The position numbers were made by a program, and so were the translations under genes. Source: Treponema sp. (GTDB lineage Bacteria > Spirochaetota > Spirochaetia > Treponematales > Treponemataceae). From it: a DNA stretch of 36,431 nt. The DNA lies in assembly GCA_024402565.1 (NCBI GenBank), contig JAKSTM010000018.1, positions 1 to 36,431 of the forward strand, given 5' to 3'. Positions within the stretch are counted from its first letter, which is position 1. Each line of letters starts with the position of its first letter. The notes below the pieces were generated by a model that was given only the letters and a program-made list of their open reading frames with translations, did no database searches and was not told the DNA's origin. This document shows, one piece after another, positions 15,701 through 23,530 of this stretch.

Positions 15701-18700
15701 AGGGTCTTATCTAGTACTTCATCCCATGGAGGGACTTATACATATTCTTACGACAATGACAAATCGGTCACCATTTTTGAAGGAAGTCCAATATTTGCAA
15801 ATAAAATTATTTCACGAACTTATTTTTCTGACGGGAAACTAGAATCGGAAACAAATGGAAAAGATGAAACTTTCTTCTTTTCGTATACAGACGAAGGACG
15901 TATAAAATCTAAAGTCTGTAAGTCAGGCGGTTATTATTATGAATATGATTCCTCTGGTCGAATTACTTCTGAAAAAATCGGTGAGTCTGAAATCAATCCG
16001 GACATTTTTTCTAACTGGGAATATTCTGAAGACGGGAAAACCATTTTCATATCCAAAGGAAACTTAGTTGAAAAAACAATAATTCTGGATAATTTCAAAC
16101 GACCTGTGAAAATCATCGATGGTGAAGGAAATTCCAAAAGCTGTAAATATAATTATCAAGGAAATATTTCTGAAATAACTGACGGATATGGAGAAAAAAC
16201 TTTCTTCTTTTATGACTCTCATAACAACCTTATAAAAACAATTTATCCGGATAAAAGTTTTATCTTTTATGAATATGATGCGAACGACTGTTGTACTAAA
16301 GCCTACGACGCCTGCGGATATATATGGGAGAGAGAATATAATCAGGCGGGACAACTTATCAAAAATAAAACTCGAACAGAAGCAGAAAAAGAATATTCAT
16401 ATAATTCCACAGGACAAATTTCTGAAATCATTACAGGAAAAATCAAAAAAGAAAGCTATAAGTATTCGAATTATGGACGAGATAAAACTTTCACTGATGG
16501 CAAAGGAAATGATTATTACTATCAGAAAGATTATTTTGGCCGCCTTATATCTGAAACAAACCGCTTAAACAATACTCAAAATTATTTCTACGACAATTCA
16601 GGGGCCCTTATTTCGACAATTGATTTTAACAAAAATCAAATTTTTTCATCCACAACAAATTTTGGAATGACAATTACTGAGCATGGTTACGATTTCGAAA
16701 ACTCATTTTCAACTTCATTCTATGGTAACTATCTGGAAGCAAAAAATCATGATTATTCTTATCATTATTCTTATGATAAAGCCGGTCAGCTTATATCTTG
16801 TACAGATGAAAAAGCCTTTGAAACAATAGAATATTTTTATGATAAAGCTGGAAGAAAAATCCGAACCAAAGGTGGTGGCAGAGATATTTCTTACGAATAT
16901 GGAAAAAATGGGGAAATTCTTGAAATCCGTGACAACATTACAAAACTTTCTATTACTTTGGAATATGACTGTTTAATGCGTGAAACCAAACGTACTTTCG
17001 GAAATGGAATTTATATAAAATATTTTTACGACAAATCTGGAAGACTTACCGCATCATACCAACGAGACTCCAGCATGAATATTCTTGATGCTGCCATTTA
17101 TTCCTATGACGAGAACGGAAGACTTTCATTTTCAACTAACAAAAATGGGCAAGTAACGTTTTATGAATATGATTCTATTGGTAATCTAAAAAAAGTATCT
17201 TTTCCAGCAACAGAAGAACGACAAAGACACATAAAAGATGAAGCTCAAAAATTTTCGTTACGATTCTCTGACGAAACTTCTTTGATTGAAAGAGTATTCT
17301 TAAGTTATAAACAAAGTGAAACCATCAAGTCGGCTTCAGAAAATTTTCCTTTTCATTATGAAGTACCACCGTTACAAATTGTTTGCAGTGAAGAATATGA
17401 CTTTGACTTAAACGGAAATATCATCACAAAACGAAATCCATTAGGAAATATCAATTATATTTACGATGCCGAAAATCGTCTTACTGAAATTTGCACCAAT
17501 GAAAAAACAGTTATACAATATTCTTATGATTCTAATGGAAACTTAACAGAAAGAATCGACAGTATTTCAAAAATGAGTTTTTCATATTCAGGCACAAATC
17601 GAATGACTGAATTTGTTAAAATCGGTGACAATCTTTACACCACGGGATTATTTACTTACGATGCATTCAACAGAAGAGTCCTTTCTCTTTACAACGGAGA
17701 GAAATCTCTTCGCCGTTTATACGATGGGTTTACTTTTGATTTGCTGAAAGAAAGTCCGGTTTATGGGAATGGGCTTTTCACAGATACTTTCAGAGATTCC
17801 ATTCGAATGAATGAGGACAGCATTTTGAAAGATCGTACAAGTATCATTTCAAACTATTTCTCTTCCAATGATCTTCAGGAAATTTTTCCTATGAATCTGA
17901 AGGGACAAACTGTCTGCCAGTCCTATGGATTCTCTTCTGAATATTTTGCAACAGAATTAAATGGGACTGTAAAAAACATTTCCAACGAATATGGAATTCT
18001 TTCAGATGAAATATCATACACATTGTATGGAGAACCAATTTCCGAAAAAACAATTTCTTTTGGGTTTGCGGGTAAACCTATAGACCCTTATACAGGATTC
18101 TATAATTTCGGCTTCCGTGACTATTCTCCTTCCACTGCCCGTTTCACTTCTTCTGACCCAATCCGCGACGGCACCAACTGGTTTTCATACTGCAATAATG
18201 ACCCTGTAAATTTCATAGATATGTGGGGGTTATTCAAAAAGGATACAAAGAACAATCCGGGAAATGAAAAAAAAGATAGTAAAAAATGGTATGAGACTTT
18301 TTCTAACTTCTCGGATATGGACATAAGCGCAATTCTTATCCTCATAACTCTTTCAAAAAATAAAAATGAAAGTGGTGCGGTTAAAGGAATTCTCGAAGTT
18401 TTCTTTCAGTCACCAGTAGATGAAGAATTAGGACAGAAAGGAAGAAAACAAATGGAAGTACCAGTTGTAGCAGGAAGTGAAAAAGATCCTCCCGTAAAAA
18501 AAGGAATGTATAAAAACCTAAAAAAGGAGCTAACCGAAACATCAACTAATAAATTATTAAAAGATCCAAACCATGGAGGGGATAAAAATATAATGATACG
18601 ACTACCAGATACAGATGGCTGTGCCATTCATCAGGGAAATAATCGATCAGATCAGACCAAAGCTTATACGGAAGGATGTATCGCCATCACTGGTACAAAA

Positions 18701-18796
18701 TCAGGAGAAACAAAAGAAAATTATGACCTTTTTAAAAAAGTTTTAGACACATTTAATTATGAAGAAGGAGTTACTATCAATGTGGAAATTCAATAA
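12773..18796 (+). CDS. Secreted giant YD/RHS-repeat protein with C-terminal L,D-transpeptidase-like domain (candidate polymorphic toxin)
   Basis: The product (2007 aa) starts with a Sec signal peptide (about 1-23). A Pro/Glu-rich stalk with QPETP repeats (about 25-130), a charged helix (130-205) and a DUF6531-like start (GDPVSVATGEYF...YGFSIKRTYRS, about 212-260) follow. A coiled-coil insert lies at about 275-403, then dozens of YD repeats (YDxxGR/GN) up to the RHS core GFAGKPIDPYTGFYNFGFRDYSP...SSDPI. The usual autocleavage motif PxxxxDPxGL is present as PVNFIDMWGL (about 1811-1820), with Met in place of Pro. The 186-residue tail beyond it is the variable 'toxin' region. Its end, HGGDKNIMIRLPDTD, CAIHQGN (His1953) and TEGCI (Cys1969), resembles YkuD/DUF5675-type L,D-transpeptidases, which cut or crosslink peptidoglycan. 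AGGAG precedes the ATG. The downstream gene overlaps. Confidence 0.85.
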   Translation: MKKIYWIITLIILLSFNYLWSFAYSGPTGNSQVPTYGGGSTPSSPPSIPNIPNIPNNPTPPQTPSNPEPEPEHSSQPETPSQPETPAQPETPQAPNPDPEVSQEPQTPQEPQAPEVPYVPPEPPAPDPKVLEAEKNGLKETVNSFLKNVNDNKEKRPFFESVGSKLKDLANLITGKKNESNSKTEEKTKEEIKEVVEEQEDELKEALSDKDGDPVSVATGEYFLEETDIPLKYGFSIKRTYRSENHITGTFGYGWSSNLDQRLIFGLKPNTAESLQESEALLKELYLHLQDAESTLKNEYGVSSVENAETEIRAKRSKLKNLLDSSTSADDSANTLLEKFETGEYIQELQNTKNELNYLIYQFDLLLETLPDQLATIYQIRNQITDEENRRTSIQNDIAENNRRRIINSPAYFPGIPDSYIYTGFNSITYIDENGVPHLLMRNGSIWFPYSGHGKKIEEMSYYSNHTYIMEDIDGCSKTFSENGLLISEKNSTGLSLNLTRNSEGKITNISSTSKEQYSVSYNGKYISAITNLRDSSDKFSYSYDYGNLYSVIDNEGDSTKYSYDESGHMIKIYKPDTSFITIHYSEQLADGRKLVTETTDEEGNSEYFNYDLSNRITDYTDHDGNKTRYFFNQNLNTIRKEFPNGTWQEFIFSKYGALQKINNFGAIYSVEIDPKEKPIKIVYPDSTTEIFKYNTSGYVTYFKDRGNNIYEWDTVLNGYTGNMTKNGIPVYNREIDQFGNITKYILFGTPNTIKEYSYDDFGNMTSCKNGKESYSYTYDNRNRITGMFQNGTNIYHISYGNKSEKITYSTGVEIVKTYNSRKDLISVEEKDLSTGEKTTTFYNYDKRHFPVRCTISDGSNTFTAWEKVWSPEGNLLTFTEFDYTPGSYIEQDRRITEYAYNENQLISETKYKKSVPEFKCTTSINRTLIYGGDSSEIITNPLGFTSEIKTDVSGNIIHFKDSLNQIFGFSYDTSGRVLSSTSSHGGTYTYSYDNDKSVTIFEGSPIFANKIISRTYFSDGKLESETNGKDETFFFSYTDEGRIKSKVCKSGGYYYEYDSSGRITSEKIGESEINPDIFSNWEYSEDGKTIFISKGNLVEKTIILDNFKRPVKIIDGEGNSKSCKYNYQGNISEITDGYGEKTFFFYDSHNNLIKTIYPDKSFIFYEYDANDCCTKAYDACGYIWEREYNQAGQLIKNKTRTEAEKEYSYNSTGQISEIITGKIKKESYKYSNYGRDKTFTDGKGNDYYYQKDYFGRLISETNRLNNTQNYFYDNSGALISTIDFNKNQIFSSTTNFGMTITEHGYDFENSFSTSFYGNYLEAKNHDYSYHYSYDKAGQLISCTDEKAFETIEYFYDKAGRKIRTKGGGRDISYEYGKNGEILEIRDNITKLSITLEYDCLMRETKRTFGNGIYIKYFYDKSGRLTASYQRDSSMNILDAAIYSYDENGRLSFSTNKNGQVTFYEYDSIGNLKKVSFPATEERQRHIKDEAQKFSLRFSDETSLIERVFLSYKQSETIKSASENFPFHYEVPPLQIVCSEEYDFDLNGNIITKRNPLGNINYIYDAENRLTEICTNEKTVIQYSYDSNGNLTERIDSISKMSFSYSGTNRMTEFVKIGDNLYTTGLFTYDAFNRRVLSLYNGEKSLRRLYDGFTFDLLKESPVYGNGLFTDTFRDSIRMNEDSILKDRTSIISNYFSSNDLQEIFPMNLKGQTVCQSYGFSSEYFATELNGTVKNISNEYGILSDEISYTLYGEPISEKTISFGFAGKPIDPYTGFYNFGFRDYSPSTARFTSSDPIRDGTNWFSYCNNDPVNFIDMWGLFKKDTKNNPGNEKKDSKKWYETFSNFSDMDISAILILITLSKNKNESGAVKGILEVFFQSPVDEELGQKGRKQMEVPVVAGSEKDPPVKKGMYKNLKKELTETSTNKLLKDPNHGGDKNIMIRLPDTDGCAIHQGNNRSDQTKAYTEGCIAITGTKSGETKENYDLFKKVLDTFNYEEGVTINVEIQ

Positions 18797-19796
18797 AAAA
18801 ATATTTTTATACTTTATTTCATGTTTTCTTTTTCATTCCCTTTTTTCATTACAATTAGGAGATGGAACAAATAAAGACAGTTACGAATTTATTAAGGTTG
18901 CAGAAAATATTAAAACTGCAAATGCATCCGCTCTTATTTGTACTTATGCAATCACCAACGACAACATTTTACTTGGTACTGGAACAGATATTTACATCGG
19001 AAACTATATGAATAAAGAAATCCATTCTTTTGAGATTCTCATGGAAGATGTTTCTTTTTGCGACGGTTACTACTTAATTAAAAACGATGGAACTCTTTGG
19101 CAATTACTTCCTTACATGAAAAAAATCTGTTCTAATGTAAAAAAAGTTTCTTCCGGATTAATCTTAAAAGATGACAATTCCTTATGGGCATACGGAAACG
19201 ATTATTATGGCAGTTTTGGGACTGGACTAGAATCAACCAGTTTTTCAGTCCCTAGAAAAATCAGAGACAATATAAAGGATATTTTTTCTAATTCTATTTA
19301 TTCGGCCATAGTAACAACAAAAGGCGATCTACTTGTATCCGGTTCCCATTATTTACCAGCCCCCTATAAAACCTCTACCTCTTTTTTCAAAGTTGCAGAA
19401 AATGTAAAAAGTTGTACAGAAGGTTTTTATATTACAGAAGATGATACATTGTATGCATTCGGGTTTAATGGTTACGGAGCTTTAGGAACAGGTAAAACCG
19501 ACGGTTCCAATATTCTTCCAACAAAAATAATGACAAATATAAAAATGGTGTCGTCATCTTGTTATTGTTCGTTAATCATAACAAATGATAATAAACTATA
19601 TGGCTGTGGAGGTAAATCTAAAAAAGTTTATTTTGGCCAACTAGGGTTAGGGCATACAGATCCTGTACTCACCCCGACATTCATTATGGATGATGTTATT
19701 TTTGCTTCTACAGGAGGGTCGTCCAGCGCAATTATCAAATCAGATGGAAGTCTCTGGACTTGTGGTGCTAACTCTGCACGCGGAATAGGTTTATAA
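18780..19796 (+). CDS. Secreted RCC1-like seven-repeat beta-propeller (candidate immunity protein)
   Basis: The product (338 aa) is read from ATG 18780, which has GAAGGAG nine bases upstream inside the end of the RHS gene; an in-frame codon at 18759 lacks this. Signal peptide: MWKFNKK then a hydrophobic run ending near SLFS. A Cys in that run could suggest a lipoprotein but the lipobox is poor. Seven repeat units follow with the pattern I/L-x-x-D-x-x-L-W/Y-x-x-G, for example LILKDDNSLWAYGNDYYGSFGTG and ITEDDTLYAFGFNGYGALGTG, typical of RCC1/ATS1 propellers. The overlap of 17 bases with the toxin-like gene and export to the periplasm are what an immunity protein against a periplasmic peptidoglycan toxin would need. 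The immunity role is inference. Confidence 0.78.
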   Translation: MWKFNKKIFLYFISCFLFHSLFSLQLGDGTNKDSYEFIKVAENIKTANASALICTYAITNDNILLGTGTDIYIGNYMNKEIHSFEILMEDVSFCDGYYLIKNDGTLWQLLPYMKKICSNVKKVSSGLILKDDNSLWAYGNDYYGSFGTGLESTSFSVPRKIRDNIKDIFSNSIYSAIVTTKGDLLVSGSHYLPAPYKTSTSFFKVAENVKSCTEGFYITEDDTLYAFGFNGYGALGTGKTDGSNILPTKIMTNIKMVSSSCYCSLIITNDNKLYGCGGKSKKVYFGQLGLGHTDPVLTPTFIMDDVIFASTGGSSSAIIKSDGSLWTCGANSARGIGL

Positions 19797-19829
19797 TCCC
19801 CCCCCTCTTTCCCATTTTCATAGTTTTCA

Positions 19830-19838
19830 TGATATACT
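19830..19838 (+). promoter_or_regulatory. Extended -10 promoter of shikimate kinase, near-leaderless
   Basis: TGATATACT ends six bases before the ATG at 19845. The start of transcription would fall at or within a base or two of the ATG. No Shine-Dalgarno sequence is present between them. Confidence 0.5.
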
Positions 19839-19844
19839 GTAAGC

Positions 19845-20411
19845 ATGACTAAAGATGTAATCATTTTACTTGGACTGAAACATTCAGGAAAAACTACTCT
19901 TGGGAAAGAGCTGGCTAAAAAACTTGGATACGATTTTGTAGACACTGACGAACTCATTGAAGAAACTGTTGGTATGAGTGTACGGGACCTTTACAATAAT
20001 CAGGGACCTCAGGCTTTCATTCTTGCAGAAGAAACTGTTTGTAAAAAACTTACAGCAAATATCGGAGACAAAAAAATGGTTATTTCTACAGGCGGTGGAA
20101 TCTGTGAAAATCCGCCTGCACTCATGCACTTAAAAGCAGCTGGGGAATTTGTATTCTTGAAAAATGACCTCAAACTTTCTGTTTCCAGAATCATGAAAAA
20201 GATTGATGTTGATGAAACTGGTAGTTTTACAAACGTTCCAGCATTTATCAAAAAACAGAATCCAAAAAGTCTGGAAGACATAAAAAAAATGCTCTACGCG
20301 AAATTTAATGAACGCGCAGAGCTTTATCAAAAAATCAGTGATACTATTGTCGAACTTGAAAACGCTTCCATTGAAGAAAATCTGGAATGTTTATACAAGT
20401 CAATAAAATAA
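19845..20411 (+). CDS. aroK: Shikimate kinase
   Basis: The product (188 aa) is a P-loop kinase that phosphorylates shikimate at O3 in chorismate synthesis. Walker A is GLKHSGKTT, followed by the substrate-binding DTDELIEE and the conserved STGGGI. The GPQAFILAEE segment matches F..E. of the family, with the lid region in the second half (FIKKQNPKSLEDIKK...ARFNERAELY-like RxxLY as RAELY). Length is close to family norm. No ribosome site precedes ATG 19845; the extended -10 directly before it points to a leaderless mRNA. The gene is convergent with the SlyD-like gene (4 bases between stops). Confidence 0.88.
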   Translation: MTKDVIILLGLKHSGKTTLGKELAKKLGYDFVDTDELIEETVGMSVRDLYNNQGPQAFILAEETVCKKLTANIGDKKMVISTGGGICENPPALMHLKAAGEFVFLKNDLKLSVSRIMKKIDVDETGSFTNVPAFIKKQNPKSLEDIKKMLYAKFNERAELYQKISDTIVELENASIEENLECLYKSIK

Positions 20412-20415
20412 CAGA

Positions 20416-20991
20416 TTAGTTACAACCGCAGTCTCCACCGCAACTGCAATCTCCACCACATTCGCCACCGCAATCACCGGAACCGCAGTCTCCGCCGCAT
20501 CCGCCACCACAGCCTCCGCATCCACCTCCACAACCACGTGGTGGATTCAGTTCTTCTTCAGTAGCATCGCGAATTTCCATAACTTCAACATCAAAATGAA
20601 GAGTCTTTCCTGCAAGTTCATGATTTCCATCAAGTTTTACCATATTGTCTTGAATGCTCAAAACGTGAACAATTCTTGGCCCCTGAGCTGTTTGTGCATA
20701 GAAAGCCATTCCTATTTCGATGGCAGAAACATCTGTATCAAATTCAGAAGTAGGCACGTCAAAAATCAAAGTTTCGTCGTATTCACCATAAGCCCCGGCA
20801 GGATCTATAGTACAATTAAACTTTGCGCCAGTTTCTTTTCCTTCCAACTCTTTTTCAAGTCCTGGAATTATTTCTCCACGACCAAAAACAAATCCAAGTG
20901 GGCCACGACCTTCTGACGAATCAAGTACAACCCCTTCATCATTTTTTAAAATATAATTGATAGCAACATATTTGTTTGCTTCTATTTTCAT
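20416..20991 (-). CDS. slyD: FKBP-type peptidyl-prolyl isomerase, SlyD-like, with Cys/Gly-rich tail
   Basis: ATG 20991 (191 aa) is preferred over 21021 because GAGGAAAAG precedes it and it avoids overlapping the NifU-like gene. The domain order is SlyD: a short FKBP half (MKIEANKYVAINYILKNDEGVVLDSS, GFVFGRGEIIPGLEKELEGKE), the insert-in-flap chaperone domain (about 70-130), then FKBP again (ELAGKTLHFDVEV). The last 40 residues are Gly/Cys repeats with 11 Cys, spaced CGG, CGGD or CGGE. In E. coli SlyD the tail is His-rich and binds nickel; here it is Cys-only, suggesting soft-metal or Fe-S/thiolate binding. It follows the NifU-like gene in one operon (gap 23 bases). Confidence 0.9.
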   Translation of the reverse strand: MKIEANKYVAINYILKNDEGVVLDSSEGRGPLGFVFGRGEIIPGLEKELEGKETGAKFNCTIDPAGAYGEYDETLIFDVPTSEFDTDVSAIEIGMAFYAQTAQGPRIVHVLSIQDNMVKLDGNHELAGKTLHFDVEVMEIRDATEEELNPPRGCGGGCGGCGGGCGGDCGSGDCGGECGGDCSCGGDCGCN

Positions 20992-21014
20992 CTTTTCCTC
21001 GTTTTTCTTTCGTT

Positions 21015-21281
21015 TTACCACATCATATCTTCAGAACTTTGTGCATTGTCCTGAATAACTTCTGTAACTTCCGGGCAGGCATCCTTAAGGTAACGTTCAA
21101 TTCCCATTTTAAGAGTCATCACTGCCATAGGACAACTTCCGCAAGCTCCAACAAGATTAAGGTGAACTGCATTGTTTTCATCAATGCAAACAAATTCCAT
21201 ATCTCCACCGTCAGCCTGCAACTGTGGACGGAACATTTCGATTGCTTCAAGAACAGTTTCCTGTAATTTTGCGTCTGCCAT
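21015..21281 (-). CDS. NifU-like iron-sulfur scaffold protein
   Basis: The product (88 aa) is a single NifU C-terminal (Nfu) domain: IEMFRPQLQADGGDMEFV...VHLNLVGACGSCPMAVMTLKMGIERYL. The CxxC (GACGSCPM) is the site that holds a labile Fe-S cluster for delivery to target proteins. The length equals that of stand-alone Nfu proteins. AGAGG precedes the start. It is transcribed with the SlyD-like gene downstream, an interesting link between metallocentre assembly and a Cys-rich chaperone. Confidence 0.92.
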   Translation of the reverse strand: MADAKLQETVLEAIEMFRPQLQADGGDMEFVCIDENNAVHLNLVGACGSCPMAVMTLKMGIERYLKDACPEVTEVIQDNAQSSEDMMW

Positions 21282-21348
21282 AAATAACCTCTTTTCATCG
21301 AATTTCTCATCCGATTTCGTATAAAAGATACTAAAAAAAAAGTACTTT

Positions 21349-21357
21349 TGCTATAAT
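21349..21357 (+). promoter_or_regulatory. Extended -10 promoter of the phosphodiester glycosidase-like gene
   Basis: TGCTATAAT is a perfect extended -10, 35 bases before the ATG at 21393. No -35 is apparent at the usual distance. A GAGGA at 21376-21380 can serve as ribosome site. Confidence 0.55.
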
Positions 21358-21392
21358 TATTTTATACTTTTTTTTGAGGATTCCCTTCTAAA

Positions 21393-22265
21393 ATGAAAAA
21401 TAACAAATTTATTATCACTATTTTTCTTATTTTTACCCTTTCATCGTGTCTTTCTGAAAACCATATTTTCGAAGACCCTGGCGTTGATTTCATTCCTGAA
21501 ACTTTTAAATGGGAATCCATCACAAAAGAAGTTTCCTATTCAAAAGTGGAAATCCCCGACTTTCCCTTAATTTACCACATTGTAAAAATTGACCTTTCCT
21601 CTTCAAATCTCGACATCATAGAGTTTTATGAAAATGGAACAAAATCAGATCATGCTGTATTAATTTCAGAACTAAATAAAAATCTTCATCCAATGGTACT
21701 GACCAATACAGCCCCCTTTGCTTACAGCAATAGACTTGCCTTAAAATTTTCCTGGATGCCTTCTACATACAAAACTATTGGAATTCATAAATCCAAAGGT
21801 GTTGTAAAAGCACCTCCTGTAAGTCATTACTGTGCTCTAACCTTTTCAAAGAAAAATGAAGGATTCTACCAGGCAGAAATTTTTGACAGTCAGGATGATG
21901 AAGGAATTTCAGAAACCGATTTTGCTTTCGGTGGATTTTTCACAATTCTCCGAGACTACGAAACCATTTCTTTTCCCGCAAACAATTATGATTCCAGAAA
22001 CGGATGTGGGATTTCAGCTGACGGAAAAATAATTTATTTACTGGAAGTAGAAGGTGAACGTCAAAACAAAAGTATTGGATTGTCATATCCTGCCTGCGCC
22101 CAAATTTTCCTTGAATTAGGATGTAAGGACGCAATGCAGTTTGACGGAGGCGGAACAACCTGTCTTTACGTAAACGGAAAAAACATGCTGACCTACAAGC
22201 CTTTCCGCAAAAGTCCCGCTTATTTTGGTTTTACTGTTTCTGAATATCAGCCTTCTTTGAAATAA
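21393..22265 (+). CDS. Lipoprotein of the phosphodiester glycosidase (NAGPA/DUF2233) family
   Basis: The product (290 aa) has a lipoprotein signal (KNNK, hydrophobic run, LSSC at about residue 19). The C-terminal half carries the family hallmarks: RNGCGISADGKIIYLLEVEG, QIFLELGCKDAMQFDGGGTTCLYVNG, in which the DGGG motif and the preceding helix define the NAGPA fold. The human relative uncovers mannose-6-phosphate; bacterial members act on phosphodiester-linked sugars in envelopes or as exopolysaccharide-modifying enzymes. The substrate is unknown. The 3' end overlaps the convergent antiporter gene by 35 bases. Confidence 0.82.
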   Translation: MKNNKFIITIFLIFTLSSCLSENHIFEDPGVDFIPETFKWESITKEVSYSKVEIPDFPLIYHIVKIDLSSSNLDIIEFYENGTKSDHAVLISELNKNLHPMVLTNTAPFAYSNRLALKFSWMPSTYKTIGIHKSKGVVKAPPVSHYCALTFSKKNEGFYQAEIFDSQDDEGISETDFAFGGFFTILRDYETISFPANNYDSRNGCGISADGKIIYLLEVEGERQNKSIGLSYPACAQIFLELGCKDAMQFDGGGTTCLYVNGKNMLTYKPFRKSPAYFGFTVSEYQPSLK

Positions 22266-23472
22266 AAGCTCGTTTCATAAGAATTGGAACAAGCATAGAA
22301 GACACGATAATCAAAAGAATTACAGCAGTAAAATATTTTGGATCGATAAGATTTGTTGAAAGTCCCTTTGTTGCAACGATAAGCGCAACTTCTCCACGAA
22401 CCATCATACCAAGTCCAATCTGGTAAGATTCTTTCCAGGAATAACCTAAAACTTTCGAAATGCCACCACAACCGATAATCTTACTGATACAACCAATTAT
22501 TACGAAGGCAATCGCAAACCATAAGATTTCTGTACTCATTCCAGATAAATCAGTTTTAAGACCAATGCTTGCAAAAAAGATTGGACTAAAGAACATATAT
22601 GAATTAATATCGATTTTTGATTCCATGTAAGAAGCATCTTTTATGCTGCATAAAACAATTCCCGCAATATAAGCTCCTGTAATATCTGCAATACCAAAAA
22701 AACGTTCAGCACAGAAAGCAAAAATCAAAGCCAACCCAAGAGCATAAATTGGAATGCGGTGTGAACGGGGATGACGTTTGTCATACCAGCTAAACAATTT
22801 ATACATGGCAAAACCAACAACAATTGCAAATACAAAAAACAAAACTGTTTTGAGAATGATCATCAGGTAGCCACCTTTTCCGGAACTTACACCAAGAACC
22901 ACAGTCAAAACAATAATTCCAATAACATCATCAATTATGGCTGCCGAAACAATTGTCTGCCCAATGTCAGTATTTATTTTCCCAAACTCTTTAAGAACAG
23001 CTACAGAAATGCTTACAGAAGTTGCAGTAAGAATTGTTCCAACAAACATACATTTGAAGAAATTCTGTGTTCCGAATCCGTCAAATCCAAAGAAGAAAAA
23101 AGACATAATTGTTCCCATAACAAGCGGAACAAAAACACCACAACAGGCAATTGCTGTTGCCTTTGGACCAGACTTTATAAGTGAGTTTAAATTTGTACTC
23201 AGACCAGCAGAAAACATAATCAGAATAACACCGATTTCAGACATGTATGTAATAAACTGATTTGCCTCAGCATAAATAAGATTTGGTTCTTCACCACCGA
23301 AATTATTGAACCACGGAATAAATCGCAAAAGAAGACCTGCGACAATCATACCCGCAACTTCTGGAATTCCTATTTTTCTAGCAGTAATTCCAAGATATTT
23401 TGCGACAATAACAATTAAACCTACTGAAAGTAAAATCTGAAGAATTATTTCAGCATTTGGAAGAGAATTCAT
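22231..23472 (-). CDS. CPA2-type cation/proton antiporter
   Basis: The product (413 aa) is a polytopic inner-membrane protein with about 12 hydrophobic segments. Family features are the early GIPEVAGMIVAGLLL and the acidic pair in SAAIIDDVIGIIVL (ion-binding Asp-Asp, typical of electrogenic CPA2 exchangers). It would exchange Na+ or K+ for H+. No regulatory domain follows the membrane part. The ATG has AGAGG in front. It lies 58 bases downstream of a larger antiporter gene on the same strand, likely in one transcript. Confidence 0.88.
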   Translation of the reverse strand: MNSLPNAEIILQILLSVGLIVIVAKYLGITARKIGIPEVAGMIVAGLLLRFIPWFNNFGGEEPNLIYAEANQFITYMSEIGVILIMFSAGLSTNLNSLIKSGPKATAIACCGVFVPLVMGTIMSFFFFGFDGFGTQNFFKCMFVGTILTATSVSISVAVLKEFGKINTDIGQTIVSAAIIDDVIGIIVLTVVLGVSSGKGGYLMIILKTVLFFVFAIVVGFAMYKLFSWYDKRHPRSHRIPIYALGLALIFAFCAERFFGIADITGAYIAGIVLCSIKDASYMESKIDINSYMFFSPIFFASIGLKTDLSGMSTEILWFAIAFVIIGCISKIIGCGGISKVLGYSWKESYQIGLGMMVRGEVALIVATKGLSTNLIDPKYFTAVILLIIVSSMLVPILMKRAFISKKADIQKQ

Positions 23473-23530
23473 TTTAGCCTCTATTGGGGGAAAATATAAT
23501 GATGTAGTTTAGCGAAATAAAGGTTGTATG

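Noticed and set aside
12773..18796. CRISPR or tandem-repeat array within the long repetitive gene
   Set aside because: Repeats are degenerate protein-level YD units, not identical DNA repeats with spacers.
22771..23260. Plus-strand frames within the antiporter gene
   Set aside because: Antisense to conserved membrane segments, with no start signals.
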